A DNA stretch of 64,000 bases from Hsuehochloa calcarea (Eukaryota; Streptophyta; Magnoliopsida; Poales; Poaceae): NCBI GenBank assembly GCA_036346395.1, contig CM070599.1:7927232-7991231 (forward strand). Direction: 5' to 3'. This document shows, piece by piece, positions 43,132 through 55,000 of the stretch (its first letter is position 1; the number at the start of each line of letters is the position of its first letter). A program made the position numbers and the translations under genes. The notes beneath the pieces were generated by a model. The model saw only the letters and a list, made by a program, of their open reading frames with translations. It was not told where the DNA came from and made no database searches.

Positions 43132-44158
43132 TGGCACTCGGCGAAGTTATAACTTTGCCGAGTGCCAACCCTAGGCACTCGGCAAACTAATTTTGGTTTT
43201 TTTGGTTTTTGCCACAATTTTTTTGAAGCTTTAGTACACTACCATAAACAACATGTTTAACTTTGGGATATTTTCATTGCCTTTTGGCATATTTCTATAG
43301 TTTATTTTTTTTTGTTTAATTTTTTCAAAAAAATGTCAGTTTGAACTGCAGGTGCATCGAATAATGGATTACATTCGTTCAAAAAATGTTATCCTTGTTT
43401 CTTAGTGTAAATTTAGGCTAAATCCGAGGCTGTCTCGAAATTTCGATCAGCGTGCTCACGAGGCAACGCGCGCCAACTAACGTGGGAGTGGTTTTTAATT
43501 GTATAAAATGCGAACAAATTCGAAAATCATGAAACTTGTCGAGTTATCGCCGTATCGTATCGTATCGTGGAAAAATTTGAAAAAGTTTGAAACGCATCAC
43601 GTCGATGCTCACAAACCGGAGATCTCCACATGTGATCACACATATCCACGGAGATCTCTGGTTTGTGAGCATCGTGACGTGACGTCTTCAAACTTTTCAA
43701 ATTTTTTCCACGCATACGATACGATACGGCGGCGATAACTCGACAAGTTTCATGATTTTCGAATTCGCTCGCATTTTATACAATTAAAAACCACTCCCAC
43801 GCAAGTTGGCGCAAGCGTTCCCGTGAGCACGTTGATCGAAATTTCGAGACAGTTCCTGGATTTAGCCTAAATTTACACTAAGAAACAAGGATAACATTTT
43901 TTGAACGAATGTAATCCATTATTCGATGCACCTGCAGTTCAAACTGACATTTTTTTGAAAAAATTCAACAAAAAAAATAAACTATAGAAATATGCCAAAA
44001 GGCAATGAAAATATCCCAAAGTTAAACATGTTGTTTATGGTAGTGTACTAAAGCTTCAAAAAAAAAATTGGTGGCAAAAAACCAAAAAAAAAATGTTTGC
44101 CGAGTGCCTAGGGTTGGCACTCGGCAAAATAGATTCTTTGCCGAGTGCCAAACGGGGG
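43132..44158. repeat. Long inverted repeat, arms of about 500 bp
   Basis: The left arm (about 43132-43627) and right arm (about 43650-44158) are reverse complements with few mismatches and a 22-base spacer. The innermost pair is GGAGATCTCC (43618) against GGAGATCTCT (43650). Shared landmarks are CATGAAACTTGTCGAG, GTTTGAACTGCAGGTGCATC and GTTTAACTTTGGGATATTTT with their complements. Confidence 0.93.
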
Positions 44159-44429
44159 GCACTCGGCAAAGAGGACGACGCTGGATGCCGTTATGCCCCT
44201 ACCTACCTTTGCCGAGTGCCTACCTTTGCCGAGTGCCTGACACTTGGCAAAGACAGTCTTTGCCGAGTGTAGGTATTTGCCGAGTGCCTGGCACTCGGCA
44301 AACGCCTCTTTGCCGAGTGCCATATTTTGCCGAGTACGGCGCTCGGCAAAGTTGGTCTTTGCCGAGTGCCCGCAATTTGGCACTCGGCAAATATTTTTGC
44401 ACTCGGCAAATCACGTGTTTCCCGTAGTG

Positions 44430-45768
44430 TAGAACCAAGTTTAAAGCAGTGCATAGCGCTTTCATTTATGCTAATGTTGTAGCTTTTGAGTTTGACCTAC
44501 CATACCACTACATTGTGTCCATTTTTAGGAATAGACAAACACTACAGTGTTGGGTGGGTACAGGCCCCAAATATGTACGGGCTCTAGAAGAAATGGTCCA
44601 TTCAAAATAACTGAAAAATCCCACTGTCAGGTCCCGAATATACAAATTTGGACCCTCTGTATACTACACTGGGATAGGATCACAACAATGCACACAGTGG
44701 CAACATAGATAAAATATCATTCCGCGTGCATGATTATCTAAGAAAGAGCTAATATCATTAATTGTCAAAGTAGCGACTTTAGGGCCAAAGCTTACCATTA
44801 ATAGCCACGTAGGCTAGAAATACATGGCTAGGTAAGACTACACCAACCCACGTTGGTTCTACAACTATTGACCAACTAGCATATAACATCCTAAGGTAAC
44901 AATGAATCATGGCATACAAATGAGCAAGGTGGATAATCAACAAGTAGGGTTCATAGTTATTCCCAAGTAATGAACTTGATAATCATGTAGCAATGCAATA
45001 GTTAAACATAAAATAATTTCATAAAACTAGCTGCAATATGGTCAAAGCACAACTAGTCTTGATTGAGCAACGCGGCTATTCCTTAGTATTTGATCTTTGA
45101 TTTCCTTGGCCTTCAACTCCCTCGGACAATTCCAGAATGTTAACAACTAACGAGAGAGAAAATGCAAATACAAAAAAAAAATCAACAAGACAATTTAAAT
45201 AAATTCCAAACTAAGAATGAAAGGTACTAGGCAGTAGGGCTTGAATTTAGATGAATTGAGAGACCAGAATGAGGTCAATCGGAGTTTGAATGAGAGAGAA
45301 TGGACTCTCGGAAGTTTGGGCGGAAGGGAAAATAGAGAAAAAGAAAGAGGAGAGAGAATCTGATGGACTAATTGGTGGGACCGAGGGAATATTCTAGAAT
45401 CTTGGAATTTCAGGATTTATGGAAAAATACAGAGATGATGATAGGTGGGGCCAGGGTTCATAGACCACGTCCACGAAGGAGTGTTGGTTCATGGTGGACC
45501 AAGAGCACAGAGTAGAGAACACTAACATGTGGGGCCACATGTAATCGATAGGAGAAGGAATATAGGGTTGGGATTGGATCTGGACCATGGGGTTCATATG
45601 TCATTAACACACAACACGCTGACAGGTGGGACCCACGAGAAGTTGGGGCCTAGAACTTGATTTGCCACACGAACATTGACTAGGGTAGAGGAGGATGACA
45701 TGTGAGGCAACTATTGCGACCACGTGGAAAAGGGGTGGCGGGGTCCGCTGCTGCCGTGGTACCGGTTG
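44430..45768. other. Repeat-like DNA between the CACTA element and a Gypsy LTR, no gene seen
   Basis: AT-rich to 45170, then purine-rich with several GTGGGGCC / GGTGGGACC segments (45445-45640). No coding or RNA gene is recognised; one 67-codon minus-strand frame has no family motif. Confidence 0.4.
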
Positions 45769-46829
45769 TGTAACACCCCAGCCCAGCATAAGCCTGGAAT
45801 GCTACTAAAATAACAAGATAAAAATTTAAATTCTAAGTATTTCCAATAAATTTCGACAGAACCTCCTTTGTACCGTTATGCATACAAGGGGTTCTAACAA
45901 AATTCAATAACATAATCAAATAATTTAAACATCCAATTTAATTCATAATCACAAATAAACTACCATGATACGCTAATCAACTCTATTACAAAATAACATA
46001 TGTATGGAGACCTATCCAATACAAATCATATTAATAGTTTGCTCAATTATTTATTCATAGCCCAAAATTATTCATTCATGAAAGGTCCGTGGTAGCGTGC
46101 AACAAATCATATCACTAGCCCCTCCTATACAAGACGCCTGTGTAAAAGGTACCTAAAAACCCATAAACAAACAACAAGCGTGAGTCCACGACTCAGCAAA
46201 GTACAAATAAGATAGTAATCCAATATACGACTTTGACACAAATTAACCTATCACAATACCACATACCAAATCAGTTCATATGCTCATGCAGTGCAAATGC
46301 CACAGATGCACATTTTCTTTTCTCTTTGCATTTACCGGTAATGCGGGGTATGCATCCGTCGATACATACCCATGACTGTGCCTTCTAGCACAGGGACCAT
46401 AAGCCCACAATCCGCAAATGTGGGGACCTCAAGTCCGTCTAAAACATGACGGGGACCTCAAAATCAATACTTGACCAACCCGTGGTCAAGTCTCAAGGAT
46501 AACAACATGATGCATATGAGTCTTTTCAATTATCCAACATAAAATGTAATAATCAGCAGCGACATTCTTGAGTAATGGACATAATCACAATACAAGTACC
46601 CAAGCATTCACTACAATTTTCTACCGGCTAATTGCACTTGCCTCAACCGTGTGAAGCTTGATGACGCGAAGAGGGCGCTGCCCCCAGAATCAAATCACCA
46701 CCTGAACATTTTCAACAATCTTACTAAGAGAACATTTCTAGACAAGTCATTGCTAGAAACAAATATATGGCACACTACACTCCCTAACGCAGCCCAAACA
46801 CCAACTGCCATGAACAACGATCTTGTCGG
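45769..46829 (-). repeat. Gypsy-type LTR fragment, cut at 46829
   Basis: On plus it opens TGTAACACCCCAGCCCAGC, the reverse complement of the end of the solo LTR at 14841, and carries GAGTCCACGACTCAGC near 46180 and GTGCAATGCC-type leader sequence. It stops abruptly where the Tat-like Gypsy element begins at 46830. Its missing remainder is not found on the other side of that element. Confidence 0.75.
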
Positions 46830-47612
46830 TGTATTAGAACCGATCTTACGTAAAGATTATTTGATTCGGGGGGTCTCCTAGAGATGAAATCACGCAGAGT
46901 GGTTGACACGGGATGTTTAGACAGGTTCAGGCCTTCTCAGGAGAGAATAATAACCCTAATCCTGTGTGGTGTGGTATTCTTGATGATCAAGTAAGAAGCT
47001 AAGACTATTACAGAGAATAGTACTTGTATTTCCCCTTGACTCGCTCTCTTTTTTCTGTCTCCCTGATGCCCTTATATAGTCGTGAAGGAGTAGCCGTTTT
47101 GTCCTGCGGAAGAGGCGCCTTAATTAAGCCAGTAATGGGCGCATGATGGCAGTAATTACCGGCGCATTGGCTTCTCCACGCCGTCTGGCAATTATCATTC
47201 AAAGATAATGGGGTATTTAAGCACTATTACTACGCGGAATAGTAGTGCGTGCAGACCGTTCGGATTCTTTAATCAATTGGACCCACTTGCCTGTAGGTTT
47301 GATTATAAGGTGGTCGTGGTTTGCCTGGTCGTAGGAGAACTTACGACCAGGTAGTAGTCGTAAAAGGTCTTACGACTATGTAGTGATCGTAGAAGGACTT
47401 ACGACCATGTAATGGTCGTAGAAAGACTTACGACCATGTAGTAGTCGTAGTAAGACTTACGACTATGGGGGGTGATTGTAGAAGATCTTACAATCACTTG
47501 GTAGGCCTCTCCTTATAAAAATAAGGGGTATACGGAGACTATGTGACATCATATTTACCCATAATAAGAATTATAGATAATAGATAAAATGAGGATTATT
47601 AGATCCTCGTCA
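46830..47612 (-). repeat. 3' LTR of the Tat-like Gypsy element
   Basis: 783 bp. On minus it runs TGACGAGGATCTAATAATCC...GGTTCTAATACA. A minus-strand TATA, ACTATATAAG, lies at 47071-47080. 47325-47498 holds six short hairpins of the GTCGTA/TACGAC type. The purine tract GCTGGGGGGCTAGA (minus) abuts it at 47613-47626. Confidence 0.9.
47325..47498. repeat. Hairpin array in the 3' LTR
   Basis: Six consecutive hairpins, each with a 7-base stem and 7-8-base loop. Stems include GGTCGTA/TACGACC, AGTCGTA/TACGACT and GATTGTA/TACAATC. A matching array is at 59889-60066 in the other LTR. Confidence 0.85.
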
Positions 47613-47626
47613 TCTAGCCCCCCAGC

Positions 47627-48423
47627 TTCAAGTGAAAGTAACTTACTTGGTGAAGGATTCGCAAATGGACTTACGACTATGAAAAATGTCGTAGAACCAT
47701 AGTCGAAGGAAAAACTCTTCGACACTTGAGTGTTACTTTGACCAGGAGTTTGCTTGGTCAGAAAGGTTGCTTACGACTATCAGAAAGTCATAAAAACCCC
47801 TACAACTGTGTAGTGGTCGTAGTAAGGCGATCGGAGAAAAAACCCTTCCGATCGATACTTCCTTCGGCCAGAAAGACTTGGTCAAGAAAGTAATTTTGCT
47901 TGGAGGTGACAAAACTAACCTAACTTTCTGAGCAGACCGTGCGGGAATTGCAAGCGAATTCCACGGATCTGTTGATAAAGCAGTTCCGGCGATTGCAATC
48001 GTGAAGATTGCTTACGACTATTAAAAAGTCGTAAAAACCCTCTGACCGTCGGTGGTCGTAGTAGAAATCGGAGAAAAAACCCTTCCGATTGATACTTCCT
48101 TCGACCAGAAAGACTTTGGTCAAGAAAGTAATTTTGATTGGGGGTGACAATACGCACCTAATTTTTCTCGAACGGACCATTGTCAGCGGCTCTCACGACT
48201 TGTCAGATGCGGTTCGGCGGTACAACCAACTCCCATAGACCTATAGCGAGGCGGTTTCGAAGCGGCGGAGATCATCTTGATTATAAAAACTTACGGGAGG
48301 TAGACTTGGGTTTTACCTTTTCCTCAAATCACTCCATTGTTCTTGAGCTCTTGCTTTCTCCGTCCTCGACTAGGTTTCATCTTCTCGCGCTAACCCAATC
48401 AAAAACTTCTTGCTTACGGCGAA
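47627..48423 (+). promoter_or_regulatory. Upstream region of the antisense gene
   Basis: Between the polypurine tract and the plus-strand ATG at 48424. It has two related segments (47800-47900 and 48050-48150, both with CGGAGAAAAAACCCTTCCGAT), inverted hairpins such as TTACGACT/AGTCGTAA near 48011, and a TATA box TATAAAAA at 48282-48289, 135 bp before the ATG. Confidence 0.55.
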
Positions 48424-49369
48424 ATGGCCAAGAGAGTTTACGAATGGGAAGAATCGGAGATGGATGCGGCTAAGATCAAGATCTTGGTTGATCTGGGAAG
48501 ATTCGAGAGAAGGCTCGGTAAAGTGGATTCGGCTATCGGGCGACAGCGGCCATCGGGGAAAATGGGCAAATCCGTCTTCCAAGCGTATTGTGAGTGCGGC
48601 CTTGATTGCTGCCCACCCCTTTCTTCTGATGAGTACTCGAACACTTTGGGGTGGGCGGTGAACTTAGGTCCCAATTCCATTACCATGTTGAGTGTGTTCG
48701 TGTATCTGTCGCGGCGTACACAGGGATTCCGCGGATCTCGAGTGTTCCAATATTATTATGGGATGGCTCGACAAACCGGAATCGCCGGAAGTCGTGATGC
48801 GAAACTCCACGACTCGAAGTCGAAGGAGTATATTGAGTTTCACCGGTCTTCGTGGCGGGTTTGGAGAAAGAGGTGGTTCTCTTTGGAAGGTCACCTCTGA
48901 AGACGACCTTTCTTTCGCGGGAAGGTCGCTGAAAAGAAATCTTCATGGGATTCGACCCACGAAGATATCAGTAGGATTAGCCCTTATATTCAAGCCATTA
49001 AGGACTTGAAGGAAGAAGGGTGGCCGGATGGCATGTGGTGAAGGATTTCATCACCGCCGAATTAGTCCTCTGAAGAAGCGAGCATCTCCTATGTGGAGAT
49101 ACTCGGGAAGAGAGACAACCGAGAGACTACGAGGAGGGTAAGTAATTGTCGACTTAGCTCTCGGTTTGGTCTTTCTCAACCTTGTCTAATATTCTTATCT
49201 GTTTACAGAGATCTTTCACAGGCTGAGGTTGACTCTAGAGTCAGACTCATCTGCGAGAAGTCTCCGCCACTCCGAGGGGCGGTTCCTCAAGTCATTGCGG
49301 CTTTGTCATGCAGATGAAAGGATAGGCGCCTAAAGGTAATCAAAAAGTTGATTCTTTCTTTAGGACTTT

Positions 49370-49490
49370 ATAGTCGTAGAAGATACTTACGACTAATGGT
49401 GATCGTAGAATATCTTACGATCAAGAAAGAGTCGTAGAAAAACTTACGACTTGGCACTAGTCGTAGAAAAACTTACGACTAATTAGTGAT
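49370..49490. repeat. Hairpin cluster in an intron of the antisense gene
   Basis: Four hairpins like those in the LTR, including GATCGTA/TACGATC (about 49402-49423) and AGTCGTA/TACGACT (about 49458-49480). Confidence 0.8.
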
Positions 49491-50999
49491 TCTTCTTTTT
49501 CTGTTTTGTTTTACAGAAAGTAGGCATGGAAAATCGTCAGGACGACGAAGAAGTCGTACTGATGACTATTGGCGCTGGGTTGTCGAAAGACAAAGGCTCG
49601 GCTCCTCCCTCTAAGAGACGTCGACTTGTAAAATCTGCCGACAAGGGGGGAGCAAGCTCAAGCTCTGGTCTTTCGACCAGACCCTCTACAAGGCTGCGGC
49701 GGTGTGGTAGTCAGATCTGAAGCGGGGCGCGACCATCGGCCGAGGAGGTTGAGGCGGTGAATCTCTTAAGCGCAAACCTCGCAAGGCTAAGGTACCCTAC
49801 TGTTATGACAAAGAATCTTTCGCGATTTACGCCACTCCTAGTTTTGTTAGGCAAGCTGGAAAAGGAGAATTGGAAAGATTTTGTGTCTTTTATGAAGGGC
49901 GATCTTTGCATCGGCACAACTCGCAATCGAGGCGATCTTGCTCTTGGAATGGTCGAGGCGATCTCGGCCATCCAGAGAATCGAAAACGAGCTCGGTTCTG
50001 TCCAAACTCTGACGGGCGTGGTCGTGGTGAGCCGATGTTGAACCTCGACCGGGCGTGGTCGTGGAGAAGAAGAGGTCCTCCGTTGGGAGGATTGCTCCAA
50101 AATTCTGGTTAAGACCGAGTGCGGTATGTGAAATTTACTAAAGTGTAAAACGACATTTACCTTTTTCTTTTCACAACTGATTTGCTTTTCTTTATTTGAT
50201 CGACATCTTGACCCAGGGAATGCTTCATTGAGAAGTCCATTGCCATCCCTTGACTCTTGAGGAGGTAGCAATGGAGGTGGTCGAAGCATCACCCTTGGCC
50301 CGGTGGCGATGAAGTCGAGACTCCCGAGTGACTCCACATCTGCTGAAGTCGTAGCTCGACCCTTGAAGTAGCGGTATTCTTGTTGAGGTGGCGCTCGACT
50401 CTCGAGGTCGTAGAAACAACGAGCATTGTGGAAGCCTCTGGTCAAGGCGGTGACCACTTGTGCACCGCTCTGGGAAGAAAATTGTAGGAGGCGTTCCTTC
50501 CCTACCCAAGAGAGATTCTGAGAACCGAAGGAGAAAATTTCAACCGTGGTGACTTCTTTGGGCCTGCCTCCGTCGTAGGGTCTTCTGCTTACAGATCTCG
50601 TGACCGAGTCCCCCATCCCAAAGATATTCCCAATACGGAGAATACTTTTGATAACGAGCGCCTCGAGAAGGTGTGGTGGGACAAAGTCGCGAGGATAGAT
50701 AAGCTGCAGAACCGGACCTTGTATATTCGATGTTTGCTAGGGCGACTATGAATGTAAGTATCTTCAAAATACTTATATATGTGACTTTCCTTCTCTTCTC
50801 ACTTTGTTTTCTTTTTGCGAAAGCTCGGAGCAAATTCTTTGTTGTCGGTGAGTACCATCGACAACTTTTAGAGCTAAGACAGGAGAAAGAACTACTCTGT
50901 GCAGAGGCAGAGAGATGGTAAGTCACTTATCATTCATAGTTGTTTTCGACTTAAATACTCGTATAATGTTTTACGAGAATAGTCATGGAAGAAACTCAT

Positions 51000-51130
51000 G
51001 ACAAAGTACTAGTCGTAAAAAGCTTACGACTACTTACGACCAGGTAGTGGTCGTAGAAAAACTTACAACCATATCGTAGTCGTAGAAAAAACTTACGACT
51101 AGGTCAGTGGTTGTAGAAGTACTTACAAAC
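51000..51130. repeat. Second intronic hairpin cluster
   Basis: Four more units at 51009-51125, with stems AGTCGTA/TACGACT, GGTCGTA/TACAACC (imperfect) and GGTTGTA/TACAAAC (imperfect). Confidence 0.75.
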
Positions 51131-52250
51131 ATTCGGCTTATGTTTATCTTCGTTTCTGTTCTTTGTAGGTTAAACAGTGATACGAAGACCTTAGCTGACT
51201 CACTCGACTATGAAAAAGAAGAGTCGAGGAGGCTAAGGAGCAAGTATTAGTCCTCTCGGATAGACTTGAGAGACTCTCTGCATCTAAAAGATTGCGGGAA
51301 AAAATAAGCGATAAGTCTTGAACTTAAGGCGCTTTTGATCTTTAACCTTTACAGACTCTCATTTCTTCTCGGATAAAGAAAATGAGATGCGGAAGCTCCG
51401 GACCGAAGTTCAAGAAAAAGCTTTGGTCATTCAGGAGTTTTCCCGTATTACCACGAATAAGGATCAAGAACTCGAGGGTCTTAGAACTCAAGTAACAGGT
51501 AAGTAATTCTTTACCTGTTATCCTTTTTGAGTATTTTCCCTTTTCTAATGCCAATTTCTTGTTGAAATTGCTGCCCAATTGAAAGCCTCGAGGTGAAATC
51601 CAAGAAAACCTTGATCTACAATGAGTCCATCGCATCGCTAAGATGAATCTGAGAGGACATCGAGCATGGGAGAAAAAGCACTTTGAAACCATTGCTTCCC
51701 ATCGAGAAGAGGTTAAGCTGGATTCTCAATTAGTAGGTAAGAAATGCTTTTACCTACAATTATCTTTGTGTTATCTTCCTCCGAAGTTTATTTTTGTTTG
51801 ACCGGTTTTATTCTTTTGAACAAGTGGTGAAAACAAGAAACTTGCGAGGCTTCGACTTGTACCCAACGGAGATGGAGTCGATGAAGACTAGTCTTCAAGG
51901 CAACATCACTCTCTGAACAATGTGTAGTGAGCTACATTACGAGGAAAAACTCCTCGAGAAGATACTATAGTTGCTCACACAAGTACCATTGGGAACAAGT
52001 CGGAAAATTACAAGAAATGGTGACCACTCTGAAGGCTAATCAAAATTTGAATCAATAAGGGAGGCGATCGAAGCGGAGTAAGTTACGCTTTGGCGAAACT
52101 TAAAGCTCAAGATCCCGCCTTAATGTGCAACCAATTGAAGCCGAGTTCGATTGCTCGAATCGAGGCAAATCGTCGATTGAGGAAATGCAATCGGTTGGCA
52201 AAAGGTGGCGGAGGAAATGCAACTAGGCTCTCCCCTTGAGTAATCTTGTA

Positions 52251-53339
52251 ACTACCTTGTAAAGCGGACAATATCTGTTGATGAGTGATATATGATCCAT
52301 CTTATTTCACGAAAATTATCTTGTCGAGTAGTTAGTAACTCATAAGATAATAAGCGAATGAAAGACTAAGAATTGAAGTCAAATTAATAACTTTATCCTA
52401 AGCCATCTTGTTTCTGAAAATCATCTTGTCGAGTAGTTAGTAACTCAAAAGATAATAAGCGAATGAAAGACTAAGAATTGAAGTCAAATTAATAACTTTA
52501 TCCTAGCCCCTGACTATTTGCTTAGATTGTTTAGACAATCTAAGTAAATAGTGTTTGAAATGAGGTTTACGAAAACAAAGAGAGGTTTGTTTAACTTATA
52601 GTTTTGTTATGGTTGTCAAGCACTTGATCGAAAGAGTAGAAACGACTCGACACTAGGAAGTTCCTTCTAGTGGGCGGGACCACGTCTGAGAGAGAAAGGC
52701 TTCGACTAGGTGATGTTACCATCTCAGGCCGGTTTAATCAAACCAAGAACGACAACTTGAGTTAAGCAAGCGTCTAGAGGACTTTAATAATTCGTTAGCC
52801 CTTTTACGATGGACTCGATAAGTCTTTTCGATAGCAAAAAGTAGGAGGCGAGCGGCGCTAGGAAGTTCCTTCTAGTGGGCGGGACCACATGCGAGAGAGA
52901 AAAACTTCGACTAGGTGTGTCTCTTCCTTCGACCGATCAAAGCGAAGCGAGTACATCAAAGGTGGTCGAATAAATATATCAAGTGCACTCTACTTAGAAT
53001 ATTTTTGGAAATCACTGAAAAAATAAACTAAGATTGAGAGAGTTGGCTTTGAGAACATTTATTGGATAAAACCGAGCTCTTTGTATTGGCGGCAAAAATG
53101 AGTAGCAGTCGATGTTAGGAAATTCCTTCTAGTGGGCGAGAACCACATGCGAGAGAGGAGAAGTTTCGACTAGATGGCGTTACTCTCTTTTCGACCAGTG
53201 TAAAGAAAACTGGGTGTTTTTGTATCATAGTCGAAAAATTAAAAAAGCACTACTCAAAAAATAAGGCAAGAGAAGTAGAAAGAACACGGACTTTTATTGC
53301 ACGAGAAATTGGTCACACATAGAATTTGCGTGGCGGTCG
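52251..53339 (-). other. Spacer between antisense gene and integrase
   Basis: Non-coding. It contains a direct duplication of about 100 bp (TCTTGTCGAGTAGTTAGTAACTC... at 52319-52395 and 52422-52502) and three copies of a GGAA(G/A)TTCCTTCTAGTGGGCG segment (52661, 52864, 53120). Confidence 0.65.
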
Positions 53340-53639
53340 ATGTTCCAAGAGTTTGAGAGAACTGTCCATCTTCCATCGCTAGTCGTCATCGACCACAGGC
53401 CGGGTTACCGACCATTGTGTAAGGACCTTCCCATTTGGGGAAAGTTTATTCGATTAGACTTGGATTGGCGAGCCTCAATACCAAGTCACCTACAACAAAG
53501 GCTGCGAGGTTGGACCTTACGATCATAGTATCTGCGCGGGCTTGTTGGTAGGCTAGAGCGGATTAAGGCTAGGTTTCTCCTTTCTTGAGTAGGTTAATGT
53601 CATCGCTCGAAGTTGTTCTGATCCGAGTTGTTGAAAGTT

Positions 53640-54340
53640 TCAACTCGTGTCGACCGCAATTTTAGCTCGGAGGAAGCATGGCTTCGACTCGAACACTAGA
53701 AAAATGGTGTTTCTCCTGTTGCTCATTGGTGGTCGTCTGAACGCCCATAACACGGAGGGTAATTCTTGTACCCAAGCCCCGGCGCTTAACAAGGTGGTCG
53801 AAGACTCGGGTTTTAATTCCTCGCATTATTTGGCCGTTTGCGTTCGACCGCCCGTTGCTTTGGGGATGTGCAGCGAAGCATAGCATAATTTGGTACCCAA
53901 CTCGTCGCAAAATTCACGAAATTTTGCACTTGCGAGTGTTTACCATTATGCGTAATTATCAGACTCGGAACTCCAAATCGGCTAATTCGCATCTCATCAT
54001 GAACCTTTTGCTACTTAGATGTTATCGATTCTGAGTTCACTTCAATCCATTTTGTGAGCGTGTCAATAGCCACAAAAGGAATTGAAACCTCCGGAGCTTT
54101 GGGAAGCGGTCCTAGGATATCGAGACCCAGTGCAAAAGGCCAAGAAAGAGGTATTATGCGTAATGCTTGAGTGGTTGGTGTATTTGTCTACCATGGAATT
54201 GTACTGGACACACTTTTAACCACCTCCTTAGCATCGTGCAGTGTGTAGGCGATAAAAACCTTGTCGAAAGGCTTTACCAACCAATGTTCTCTAGGAAGCA
54301 TGTGTCCCACGGATGCCACTTGTGTATATCGTGAAGGAGT
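53640..54340 (-). pseudogene. Tat-like Gypsy integrase core, frameshifted
   Basis: Minus strand. FVAIDTLTKWIEVNSESIT (about 54025-54085) holds the first catalytic aspartate. IITHNGKHSQVQNF (about 53905-53975) is the second-aspartate block, with D changed to H in the expected T-D-N-G. CFAAHPQSNGRSNANGQIMRGIKTRVFDHLVKRRG (about 53760-53890, broken in frame) is the glutamate block. The terminal part extends to about 53340. Integrase lies after RNase H, the Gypsy order. Several indels make it non-functional as written. Confidence 0.8.
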
Positions 54341-54759
54341 GTTATTCCTTCGTTTTGCGGAATGCATCGCATGAGTATCCCTTAGGTTCCTCGTTTGTAG
54401 AGGACTCCTTCGACCAAAGTATACATTTTGGCTTTTGGGATAAGCGATCGCCTCAAGATCATCTTGGTCTGGAACCCTTGCGAAGATACTCGTAGATGGG
54501 AGTCATCCGGTATCCTCGTAGTCTAATGAGGCCATCTCAATAGGAGGTGTCTCGGTTCTTCGACCGAGAGCGGCTTTTGGAGTTGCTCAAGAAAACTCCT
54601 TTTGGTGCCGTAGATCGGGAAGAAGCCATCCGAGCAAGTTGGTGCGCGAGAAATTATCCTTCGAGGATGAATTGTACCTCGAAACCTAAAAATGCTTTTC
54701 TAGCTTGCGAACTTCCGATAAGTATCGAGACATTGTCGAGCTAGAGCACCTTTAGTACT

Positions 54760-55000
54760 CTTTCCGACTTGATTCACGACTAGTTGAGAGTCTCCTCTCA
54801 CAAGTAGTCGGCGAATTGAGAGTGCTTTCGCGGCTCGTATGCCGACTAGCAAACCTTCGTACTCTGCCACATTATTAGTGGCACGAAAGTTTAATTGTAT
54901 GGCATACTTTAAGGTTTCTCCGGTAGGAGATACGGGACCACCCGACCCAGAGCCACTTAAAGTAAGTGACCGTCAAAGTACATCATCCAGTTGGTCGTGG
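54760..55000 (-). pseudogene. Tat-like Gypsy RNase H (RVT_3-type)
   Basis: Minus strand. WMMYFDG (about 54985-54999) carries the first aspartate. After a frame change the reading gives GPVSPTGETLKYAIQLNF, ATNNVAEYEGLLVGIRAAKAL (the glutamate) and VRGDSQLVVNQVGK (the second aspartate). The blocks are in correct order and spacing for the archaeal-type RNase H found in Gypsy pol. It would degrade RNA in the RNA-DNA hybrid. One frameshift near 54955 breaks it. Confidence 0.82.

Larger units (their letters stand above)
37198..44429 (-). mobile_element. CACTA (En/Spm-type) transposon, degenerate
   Basis: The right terminus, read inward on the minus strand, is CACTACGGGAAACACGTG followed by TTTGCCGAGTGC. 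The left terminus at 37198 reads TACTACCGCAGATGGG and reaches TTTGCCGAGTGC at the same distance, so the first C is mutated. Subterminal arrays of TTTGCCGAGTGC/GCACTCGGCAAA fill 37219-37660 and 43068-44410. The candidate 3-bp target sites (CTA left, TAG right) do not match. Coding remnants on the minus strand are a transposase-tail fragment and a Transposase_24-type gene. Most of the TNP2-type transposase is missing. Confidence 0.85.
48424..52250 (+). pseudogene. Antisense gene of the Tat-like element (Transposase_28 / gypsy-type transposon domain)
   Basis: Plus-strand ATG at 48424 opens MAKRVYEWEESEMDAAKIK. The first 120 codons include ECGLDCCPPLSSDEYSNTLGW and LGPNSITMLSVFVYLSRRTQGF, recalling the plant family annotated as a putative gypsy-type transposon domain (PF04195). 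A frameshift near 48880 moves the reading on to DSTHEDISRISPYIQAIKDLK and FITRRISPLKKRASPMW. Introns look genuine: 49139-49208 (GTAAGT...TTTACAG) and about 49336-49516 (ending TTTTACAG). Later exons are Ser/Lys-rich (49527-49720) and then coiled-coil-like (51180-51310, 51355-51500, 51840-52240). It is transcribed against the retroelement. Its function is unknown; antisense genes at this place are known in Tat elements. Confidence 0.6.

Noticed and set aside
42584..43168. Overlapping Pro/Arg/Ala-rich frames on both strands
   Set aside because: Segment is so GC-rich that stops are rare in all six frames; the frames run into transposon subterminal repeats.
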